A DNA stretch of 51,393 bases from a gamma proteobacterium endosymbiont of Lamellibrachia anaximandri (GTDB lineage: Bacteria; Pseudomonadota; Gammaproteobacteria; Chromatiales; Chromatiaceae). Each line of letters begins with the position of its first letter. Within the stretch, counting starts at the first letter, position 1. Of the stretch, positions 7,808 to 15,060 are shown in pieces. The notes beneath the pieces were generated by a model, which was given only the letters and a program-made list of their open reading frames with translations, was not told where the DNA came from and did not search any database. The stretch covers positions 1-51,393 of the forward strand of contig JAESPD010000025.1 in the NCBI GenBank assembly GCA_016756855.1, read 5' to 3'. The position numbers and the translations under genes are program-made.

Positions 7808-9769
7808 ATGAATTCCTGCATCGAGACAATGCTTGAATTAGGTGGGCAGACGCAATCTGAAGGACATGGATTGCTTGCTCCGATTGCAATGCCCTTCCAT
7901 CTTCCTACCCCAGTCTATGGTGCCATGCTTGCCATTTGGCACCTGCGCCCGATTTTGCAGCGGCGCTTTCCGCTGCATGAAGGAAGGCCAAAAGATTTCG
8001 TCCGGTTTCTTGCCTGGTGCGCCATCGAAGGGCGGCGGCAGTATGCTGTTTTGCGGTCAATGCCAGAGTGGGATGCTGCCTTGGTGCGCCCACTATCGCT
8101 GCCTTCTCTTAATAACGACCGTTGGTCCGATGGCTTTTCTGTTGCAATGTTCTTCTACGGCATCGTGCGCTATCGCTATTTTGTCGCACCCATGCTGCGG
8201 GATGCTAAAGCCCGGCACCGCATAGCACGGGCCTTTTGGCGGGGCGAACGTCATAAGTTCATGCTTCCTAAAGCAAGTTTATGGCAAGTTGAATTTTTTC
8301 GTCGGCAGTTTGGTAGTACTGATTCAGTGATTGCCACGCTTCGGCTTAAACGCAAAGATGTTGGAAAAAGTACATTGCAGCTGGTCGAAGAGTTTGGTTT
8401 GGCCAACGTTCTGCAAACCCTGGATACACATACTGAGGTTAAACAACTACCTATTGGAGAGCTGTGTACATCCCTTACGAAACCTGACAAGGCCCTGTTG
8501 CCTGCAGGGCAGAGCCGATTTTATCTTCGACTACCCAAGCTGGTGTTACGAAAACTTGCCTGGCTTGGTGTGCGTTTCAAGCGCCGTCCCACCCAGTTTC
8601 AGTTGGCCAGCATTACAAACCGCATACCGATAGGCCAGCGTCCATTATCACGCTCAACAGAACCCTTTGGCGTGAACCTGTTCGGCTACGCACAGGGCGA
8701 AATAGGCATTGGCGAGGATGTACGGCTGCTTGCGCTGGCACTGAAGTCCCATGACATCCCCTTTTGCATCGTCAACGTCAAACCGGGCGATAACGTTTCG
8801 CAAAAGGACAGTAGCGTCGATCAATGGATCGTCGATGAGCCACGCTACGCCATAAACATCTTCTGTACCACCGGCATAGAGCAGGTCCGCTATGCATGCG
8901 AGCGGGGTCTTGATCTGTTTGAAGGTCGCTACAATATCGGTTATTGGCCTTGGGAGTTGCCCGACTGGCCCGCAAGCTGTACCCATGCCTTCAGCATGGT
9001 GGATGAGCTATGGGGAATCAGCCACTACACTGCCAATGCCTATCGAAGGGCACAGTGCCCCGTCTACACGATGCCGCTCTCTGTCACAATCGACAGCGTG
9101 GCCCCGATGGGACGTAAAGATTTCGGCTTGCCTGAAGAGGACTATCTATTCATCTTTTCATTCGATTTTAACTCCACACTTGTTCGCAAGAATCCGGTAG
9201 CCGTTATCAAGGCATTTCAACTTGCCTTTCCAAACTCCGCCGGAGGCAGGGTTGGTTTGGTTCTTAAGGCGAGTCACGTCAATGCGGGAAATAGAGCCTG
9301 GAAACGAATAAAGCCTCTTATCGAGGCAGATCACCGCATTCATCTCATCGATACCACATTGCGCAGACCCGAAGTACTGGCACTCTACCAATGCTGTGAC
9401 TGCTACGTGTCGTTGCACAGGGCAGAGGGGTTTGGACGAGGACTCGCAGAGGCACTGATGCTGGATCTTCAACTTATCGCCACCGGTTTTTCCGGAAACC
9501 TCGATTTTTGCACGGAGGATCGGGTTGGGCTGGTGCAGTATCGGCGACAGGATGTACGCCGCCGGGCGTACTTCCATGCCGATGGCCAAAGCTGGGCAGA
9601 CCCGGACATCGATCATGCAGCAGAACTCATGCAAAAAATCTACACACACCCAAGGCCCATTGAACCTAAGGCATTTGATTTCAGTCCTGCTACCGCAGGC
9701 ATCCGCTATGCACAGCGATTGAATGAAATAAAACACCAACTTGATCTAACGAAGGCAAGTCTATGTTGA
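7808..9769 (+). CDS. GT4-type glycosyltransferase with extra N-terminal domain
   Basis: A 653-residue cytoplasmic glycosyltransferase. The C-terminal half is a GT-B fold: NLFGYAQGEIGIGEDVR near residue 300, YNIGYWPWELPDWP, GLVLKASH, and the GT4 donor loop HRAEGFGRGLAEALML, which carries the E-x7-E pattern. The first 280 or so residues (rich in W, R and F: GIVRYRYFVAP, ARAFWRGERHKF) are not a family I recognise; some large capsule glycosyltransferases have such helical N-terminal regions. The ATG follows CTAAGG, 2 bp after kpsE, and the gene overlaps manC by 7 bp. Donor and acceptor unknown. Confidence 0.85.
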   Translation: MNSCIETMLELGGQTQSEGHGLLAPIAMPFHLPTPVYGAMLAIWHLRPILQRRFPLHEGRPKDFVRFLAWCAIEGRRQYAVLRSMPEWDAALVRPLSLPSLNNDRWSDGFSVAMFFYGIVRYRYFVAPMLRDAKARHRIARAFWRGERHKFMLPKASLWQVEFFRRQFGSTDSVIATLRLKRKDVGKSTLQLVEEFGLANVLQTLDTHTEVKQLPIGELCTSLTKPDKALLPAGQSRFYLRLPKLVLRKLAWLGVRFKRRPTQFQLASITNRIPIGQRPLSRSTEPFGVNLFGYAQGEIGIGEDVRLLALALKSHDIPFCIVNVKPGDNVSQKDSSVDQWIVDEPRYAINIFCTTGIEQVRYACERGLDLFEGRYNIGYWPWELPDWPASCTHAFSMVDELWGISHYTANAYRRAQCPVYTMPLSVTIDSVAPMGRKDFGLPEEDYLFIFSFDFNSTLVRKNPVAVIKAFQLAFPNSAGGRVGLVLKASHVNAGNRAWKRIKPLIEADHRIHLIDTTLRRPEVLALYQCCDCYVSLHRAEGFGRGLAEALMLDLQLIATGFSGNLDFCTEDRVGLVQYRRQDVRRRAYFHADGQSWADPDIDHAAELMQKIYTHPRPIEPKAFDFSPATAGIRYAQRLNEIKHQLDLTKASLC

Positions 9770-11214
9770 TCCCTGTTGTACTCTCAGGTGGTGCCGGTAC
9801 CCGCTTGTGGCCGGTTTCGCGAGAAGGACATCCAAAGCCCTTCATGCGCCTGGCTGATGGCGATACTCTGCTGGAAAAAACCTATTCGCGCGCTATTGGC
9901 TGTGATGAAGTCAGTGAAGTGCTAACCATTACCAATCGTGACTACTACTTCCAGAGCAAGGATTGCTGGAGCAGAAGCATATCTGATGAAGCGATCCCCC
10001 GGTTCCTGTTAGAACCCAGTGGGCGAAATACTGCACCAGCGCTACTTTTGGGGGCGTTAAAGATCCGCGACCGGCATGGTGAAGACGCGGTCATGCTTGT
10101 ACTGCCAGCCGACCACCTGATTAAAGATATGGTGGAATTTCGTGCCGATGTCGAACGCGCCAGTGAATTGGCAAAACAGGGCTACCTTGTCACGTTTGGC
10201 ATACATCCCACCCAAGCGGAGACCGGCTTTGGATATATACGAGCCGGTGAAAATATTGCGGATATGCAAGTGGGATTCAAGGTTGCCAGCTTCATCGAGA
10301 AACCGCCGATTGAAGATGCTGAACGAATGATTGCTGAAGGCGGGCATTACTGGAATGCAGGTATGTTTTGCTTCCGTGTGAACGATCTGCTTTCTGCTTT
10401 TGCACATCACGCGCCAGAAATGTTGGCAGCGGGCGAACATTGCTGGGAGGCGTCGAATTGTAATCGGCAGGATGCCTTCTGTGAACTCGAAGCTGATAGC
10501 TTTGCGGCTTTGGAAAACATCTCCATTGATTATGCCATCATGGAAAAAGCCGATAATGTTGCCGTTGTGGCTGCTGGATTTGACTGGAGCGACATCGGTT
10601 CCTGGCAGGCACTGGCGGATCTTGCTGAACCCGATGAACAGGGTAACCGGGCATTAGGTGAAGTCGTCAATGTCAACAGCCGCAACTGCTTTGTGCAAAG
10701 TGAGGATCGGCTGGTAGCCACGCTCGGGCTGGAAAATATCATGATTGTTGATACCCCGGATGCGCTGCTTGTGAGCCATCGGGATCAGGCCCAGAATGTG
10801 CGCGAGGTAGTAAAAAAACTCAAGGCAGAAGGCCGCGAATGCTATAAGCTCCACCGTACCGTCTCCCGCCCCTGGGGCGCTTACACGGTGCTGGAAGAGG
10901 GCAGGCGCTACAAAATCAAACGCATTGAAGTCAAACCCGGTGCATCGTTGTCACTGCAGATGCACCACCACCGCAGCGAGCATTGGATTGTGGTACGTGG
11001 CGCTGCCCGTATCATCAATGGTGATGAAAAGATGTTGATCAAAGCCAACGAATCCACCTATATACCTGCTGGTCACAAACACCGGCTGGAAAACCCCGGT
11101 GTGATTGATCTGGTTATGATCGAGGTGCAGAGCGGTGAATACCTGGGTGAAGATGATATCGTTCGCATCGAGGACAACTATGGCCGTCGCATCGAGGACA
11201 ACTACGACCACTAG
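9763..11214 (+). CDS. manC: Mannose-1-phosphate guanylyltransferase / mannose-6-phosphate isomerase
   Basis: Bifunctional type II enzyme making GDP-mannose, the precursor of mannose and, through Gmd/Fcl, of L-fucose. It has 483 residues: nucleotidyltransferase domain with GGAGTRLWPVSREGHPKPF (9-27), EPSGRNTAPA, FIEKP, then the isomerase cupin with RPWGAYTVLEEG and the metal-binding MHHHRSEHW from about residue 400. The C-terminus has a 24 bp tandem duplication (RIEDNYGR then RIEDNYDH). Its TAG stop is part of the ACTAGT end of miniature element A copy 2, so the normal tail may have been altered by insertion. Confidence 0.96.
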   Translation: MLIPVVLSGGAGTRLWPVSREGHPKPFMRLADGDTLLEKTYSRAIGCDEVSEVLTITNRDYYFQSKDCWSRSISDEAIPRFLLEPSGRNTAPALLLGALKIRDRHGEDAVMLVLPADHLIKDMVEFRADVERASELAKQGYLVTFGIHPTQAETGFGYIRAGENIADMQVGFKVASFIEKPPIEDAERMIAEGGHYWNAGMFCFRVNDLLSAFAHHAPEMLAAGEHCWEASNCNRQDAFCELEADSFAALENISIDYAIMEKADNVAVVAAGFDWSDIGSWQALADLAEPDEQGNRALGEVVNVNSRNCFVQSEDRLVATLGLENIMIVDTPDALLVSHRDQAQNVREVVKKLKAEGRECYKLHRTVSRPWGAYTVLEEGRRYKIKRIEVKPGASLSLQMHHHRSEHWIVVRGAARIINGDEKMLIKANESTYIPAGHKHRLENPGVIDLVMIEVQSGEYLGEDDIVRIEDNYGRRIEDNYDH

Positions 11215-11388
11215 TACTCCAACAAGGCTGTGTTGATGGATAATTAAGGTAATTTCTCATGAGTGGTAGGGTGGATAAGCTACAGCGCATCCACCGAAGT
11301 GGTCGCAAGAAAAGGTGGATGCGTTTCACTTATCCACCCTACCGTACTGTCGTAACCCACCAAAACAAAGTTGTTACTTCATTATTAG
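11211..11388. mobile_element. Miniature inverted-repeat element A, copy 2
   Basis: Second copy of the element at 1843-2009, in the same orientation. The left edge is CTAGTACTCCAACAAGG and the right edge, on the other strand, CTAATAATGAAGTAACAAC, so the 4 bp flanks are CTAG and the imperfect TTAG. The central hairpin is nearly identical: GTAGGGTGGATAAGC, then GCATCCACCGAAGTGG, then CTTATCCACCCTAC. It lies between manC and the next gene, and an open frame runs through it into that gene, which would give a false N-terminal extension. Confidence 0.72.
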
Positions 11389-11414
11389 TAGGAACGAGAC
11401 AATCCGCGAAAATC

Positions 11415-13562
11415 ATGAAATCGCAATCGGCTATCAAACAAGATGACGCATATATGAACATAGTGGTAACTACCGGCTGCCCGCACAGCGGTTGGGAAAC
11501 TGCATTTCCAGCCTTGCGGCAGCTAGGACTTGAAGAGGGTGGAGACACCTTTGCTGATTGGCACGACAAGCTGTTCCAGGAAACAGACTTAGCCGATCCG
11601 GTTCAGCTCAGCCAGTCTATCCAACCCAGTCTTGATCTGGCAGAAAAGGCGGCTGCGATGTTCTCTGAGGGAACTGATACTCCGATCTTGTGGGCGGATA
11701 GCCGAAGCCTGTGGCTGCTTGATTTCTGGGCCACGACTTTTCCGCAAGCGAGGTTTCTGCTCTTCTACATCCGTGCAGAGAGTGCTTTGGCCCACGCACT
11801 TCGGCAAGGCGTGGACCCTGAGCGGTTCATGGAGGCCTGGCATGCGTCGAACCAGGTGTTGATACGCTTTCAGCGCCGCAATCGCCGCCGTAGCCTATTG
11901 CTCGACGCAGAGACAACAGCCCAGCAGCCGGAAGCATTGGCCGATGCCTGTCAACGCATCGGGCTAGTGCTGCGACAAGAGAACCCGTCGCCTACCCTAA
12001 CAACCACAGCGCCTGCGTTGGAGCGGCTACTGGCCAGCCAGTTCCTGCGTGAACAGTCAGCTCTTCAGGCCCTGCAAATGGAGCTGGAGGCGGGCGCTCA
12101 ACCGCTGGGCGAAACAACAGCCCATGAACCCCCTCAACCGCTGGAGGTCTACCACAGCTATCAGCAAGGGCAAGTGCGAGTTGAGCAGCTGACACAGGCA
12201 AGGGATGAACAGGCGAAGCTAGCCAGAGAGCGCCAAGACCAGATACAGCAACTGACCAAGGTGCGGGATGAACAGGCAAAGTTGGCTACTGAATATCAGG
12301 CACAGCTTACCCAGTCCAAACAGGCACAAGAGAAGCTGGAGTCGGCCAATGAAGAGGCCGGGAAGGAAAATGAACTGCTCTTGTTACAACTGCACCAAGT
12401 ACAGGAAGAACTCGAAGCAGTTTTCCTGCAAAAGCAGCAGATCGACCAAGCCCAGAAGGAACAAGACACTAAGCTCAAGCAGCTCCAGCGGGAACTGGAT
12501 CAAACCAGGAAGGATTTTCAGGTAGAGGAGAAGATACGGAAAGGGTTGGCCGGTGAACAGCAGAAGCTGCAAACGCAGATTGAGTCTCTGACAAAGGGAC
12601 GAGACGAACAGGCAAAGCTGACTACTGAACGTCAGACACAACTCACCCAGGCCAAGCAGGCACAAGAGAAGCTAGAGTCGGCCAATGAAGAAGCCGGCCA
12701 GGAAAACGAGCTGCTCCTGTTACAGCTACACCAAGTACAGGAAGAGCTCGAAGCAGTTTTCCTGCAAAAGCAGCAGATCGACCAATCCCAGAAGGAACAA
12801 GACGCCAAGTTAAAGCAGCTCCAGCGGGAACTGGATCAAACCAGGAAGGATTTTCAGGTAGAGGAGAAGATACGGAAAGGGTTGGCCGGTGAACAGCAGA
12901 AGCTGCAAACGCAGATTGAGTCTCTGACAAAGGGACGAGACGAACAGGCAAAGCTGGCTACTGAGCGTCAGGGACAGCTCACCCAGGCCAAGCAGTCACA
13001 AGAGAAGCTGGAGTCGGCCAAAAAGGAGACCGAACAGGAAAATGAACTGCTGCTGCTGCAACTGCACCAGGTACAGGAAGAGCTGGAACACTACTTCATT
13101 AAATACCAGGATCTAGTGCGGGAGTTAGAAGAACAAACCAAAGCTGAATCCAGCAGTTCCGAAGAACAGCGGGAGTCAGAGAAGTCCAAACCGGCCAAGA
13201 CCTCGAAGATTACTACACCCATCCGCGCCCTTGCTAAGCCATTCAGGCTCACGAATAAGGCGAGAAAAAGAGAGAAGGTGCTTGTCAATCTGCTGAAAGA
13301 TTCAGGCCTTTTCGATGAGTCTTGGTACCTTGCCGAGTATCCAGATGTGGCCGAAGCGGGCATCGACCCTATTCAACACTATCTGCGTTACGGGGCATCA
13401 GAAGGACGCAATCCATCACCTAAATTTGATACCACGTTCTATTTGACTACCAACCCCGACATCGCCCAAGCAGAAATCAACCCACTGATACATTATCTCC
13501 GGTATGGAAAAGAGGAGGGCCGGTTGCCATCACTCCAGGGTATCAGCGCATGGACGCCATAA
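11415..13562 (+). CDS. Degenerate sulfotransferase-like domain fused to repeat coiled coil
   Basis: About 715 residues. Residues 14-190 resemble a sulfotransferase: VVTTGCPHSGWE stands where the phosphosulfate loop (PxSGT) would be, and FLLFYIRAESALAHALRQG looks like the 3'-phosphate region, but key loop residues differ, so activity is doubtful. Then comes a long coiled coil rich in E, Q, K and L containing 112-residue repeats, and finally two copies of a short repeat seen at the ends of many glycan enzymes (LFDESWYLAEYPDVAEAGIDP...HYLRYGASEGRNP, then FYLTTNPDIAQAEINP...). I start at ATG 11415; ATG 11454 is also possible. Longer starts read through the miniature element. Confidence 0.75.
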   Translation: MKSQSAIKQDDAYMNIVVTTGCPHSGWETAFPALRQLGLEEGGDTFADWHDKLFQETDLADPVQLSQSIQPSLDLAEKAAAMFSEGTDTPILWADSRSLWLLDFWATTFPQARFLLFYIRAESALAHALRQGVDPERFMEAWHASNQVLIRFQRRNRRRSLLLDAETTAQQPEALADACQRIGLVLRQENPSPTLTTTAPALERLLASQFLREQSALQALQMELEAGAQPLGETTAHEPPQPLEVYHSYQQGQVRVEQLTQARDEQAKLARERQDQIQQLTKVRDEQAKLATEYQAQLTQSKQAQEKLESANEEAGKENELLLLQLHQVQEELEAVFLQKQQIDQAQKEQDTKLKQLQRELDQTRKDFQVEEKIRKGLAGEQQKLQTQIESLTKGRDEQAKLTTERQTQLTQAKQAQEKLESANEEAGQENELLLLQLHQVQEELEAVFLQKQQIDQSQKEQDAKLKQLQRELDQTRKDFQVEEKIRKGLAGEQQKLQTQIESLTKGRDEQAKLATERQGQLTQAKQSQEKLESAKKETEQENELLLLQLHQVQEELEHYFIKYQDLVRELEEQTKAESSSSEEQRESEKSKPAKTSKITTPIRALAKPFRLTNKARKREKVLVNLLKDSGLFDESWYLAEYPDVAEAGIDPIQHYLRYGASEGRNPSPKFDTTFYLTTNPDIAQAEINPLIHYLRYGKEEGRLPSLQGISAWTP
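12321..13090 (+). repeat. 336 bp tandem repeat (112 residues, 16 heptads)
   Basis: CAGGCACAAGAGAAGCT at 12321 recurs at 12657 and, with small changes, at 12993, giving an exact 336 bp period. Two full units (12321-12656, 12657-12992) are nearly identical in DNA over most of their length. The third is partial and more diverged, ending near 13090. 336 bp is 112 codons, exactly 16 heptads, so each unit adds length without shifting the coiled-coil register. Near-identity at DNA level implies recent duplication or gene conversion. Confidence 0.9.
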
Positions 13563-13590
13563 AGTGTGGTTATTTTTGTGAGCAACACAA

Positions 13591-14877
13591 TTGAATAAAG
13601 CCAATACTGATCAGACGCAGGCAAGTCAGCAGATAAGCGTATCTGTAGTCATGCCATCGCTCAATCAAGCCACCTTTATAGAGCGATCAATCCGCAGTGT
13701 ATTGCCGCAATCAAAAATACCACTGGAGCTGATAGTCATGGACGGTGGTTCCACCGACGGCACACAGGCTATCCTGTCTCGCCTGGCGCAAGAAGCCAAT
13801 GGTCGGCTGCGCTGGAAATCGGAAGCGGACCGGGGTCCTGCCCATGCCGTAAACAAGGCCATGGCGATGGCCCAGGGCGACGTAATTGGATGGCTGAATG
13901 CTGATGATATCTACATGCCGGGTGCGGTGGAACGGGTAGTCCAAGCGTTGGATGTACACCCTGAATGGTTGATGGTCTATGGTCATGCCCAACACATCGA
14001 TGAGTGCGATAAGGTTATCGGCGATTATCCGACTCGCCTGCCAGATACCCCGCTTGAGGCGTTTGCTGATGGTTGTTTTATTTGCCAGCCTACCGTATTT
14101 CTACGTAAGGATGCACTGAACAGGTATGGGCGATTGACCGAGAATTTGGAGACAGCCTTCGACTTTGAATGGTGGTTGCGAATCTTTAGCCAGCAGCGTG
14201 AAGCCATAGGATTCGTCAATGCTCTACAAGCCGGTTCACGTCTGCATAGCGCCTGCATAACCCTAAATCAGCGGGAAACAGTCATCCGCGAAGGCATGCA
14301 AGTGTTGGCGCAATACCTGGGTACCAGTCCCTTGCATTGGTTCAAGACCTATACCGATGAAATATTGGCGGACTACCCACATGGGCGGCAGATCAACAAC
14401 ATCAAGACATACTTAACAAAATTTGCACGTAGTATTTCAGGCTATCTTTCAGAGGCCGACAAGCAGGAATTACGTAACTACCAACAGACAGATGCGCGCA
14501 TCAATTTGGCTATTCCAGATGCCTGCCTGGAGGTATATCCTGATGGTTGGTTGCCCTCGCGCTCCACGCTACGTGTGCGGAGTCGAAAACGCCGCTGGCG
14601 GCGGGTAGAATTGCGGGGACGGCATGTTTCGAAGGCCGATGGTTCGTTACAGTTGAAGATCTGCTCACCCGATGGAAAGGAAAGTCTTCACAAGATTGAA
14701 AAAAGGGGATCGTTTGTGCTACAGATCGACCTGCTCACTCCAGCAGAGCGTCCCGCCTTCTGGACCTTTGCGATAGAGGCAGATGGCTGTTTTATTCCAC
14801 GGGAACACGATCCTGCCTCAGATGACACTCGCGAACTTGCCTGTCAGATCGACGCAATCCGGTTGCATGCAAAGTAG
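13591..14877 (+). CDS. GT2 family glycosyltransferase
   Basis: A 428-residue GT-A enzyme. The N-terminus has VVMPSLNQATFIERSIRSV, then MDGGSTDGT, and WLNADDIY supplies the DXD-type metal site; FDFEWWLRI is the usual acceptor-side motif. The last 120 or so residues (LEVYPDGWLPSRSTLRVR onward) form a separate beta-rich domain I do not recognise, perhaps carbohydrate-binding. Only a TTG start (13591) gives the full N-terminus; no strong ribosome site is visible. It lies between the two coiled-coil proteins in the same direction. Sugar specificity unknown. Confidence 0.85.
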   Translation: MNKANTDQTQASQQISVSVVMPSLNQATFIERSIRSVLPQSKIPLELIVMDGGSTDGTQAILSRLAQEANGRLRWKSEADRGPAHAVNKAMAMAQGDVIGWLNADDIYMPGAVERVVQALDVHPEWLMVYGHAQHIDECDKVIGDYPTRLPDTPLEAFADGCFICQPTVFLRKDALNRYGRLTENLETAFDFEWWLRIFSQQREAIGFVNALQAGSRLHSACITLNQRETVIREGMQVLAQYLGTSPLHWFKTYTDEILADYPHGRQINNIKTYLTKFARSISGYLSEADKQELRNYQQTDARINLAIPDACLEVYPDGWLPSRSTLRVRSRKRRWRRVELRGRHVSKADGSLQLKICSPDGKESLHKIEKRGSFVLQIDLLTPAERPAFWTFAIEADGCFIPREHDPASDDTRELACQIDAIRLHAK

Positions 14878-14945
14878 GAGTGGGAAATATTTTGTACATG
14901 AGAGGTCGGAGTCAAAAGGCTCTGGCTTAAAGCACCAGTGGGTAG

Positions 14946-14980
14946 GTTGGGTTAGGCCGTCTTTTTGGCCGTAACCCAAC
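14946..14980. repeat. Hairpin repeat between GT2 and coiled-coil gene
   Basis: GTTGGGTTA (14946-14954) pairs with TAACCCAAC (14972-14980), with inner GGCC arms. The sequence belongs to the GTAGGTTGGGTTA / TAACCCAAC class of intergenic hairpins. A second small stem, TGTGGGG/CCCCACA, lies at 15014-15034. The inter-gene region 14878-15060 holds nothing else I can identify. It could act as a weak transcription attenuator. Confidence 0.6.
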
Positions 14981-15060
14981 AATATGCATTTTCAAAATTC
15001 ACCAAGGTGAGGGTGTGGGGCAAAATACCCCACAACACGACAAACGAGCAAGAAGCACAA

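Noticed and set aside
9158-9739. A 193-residue reverse frame inside the GT4 gene
   Set aside because: It is a shadow of a well-supported glycosyltransferase frame.
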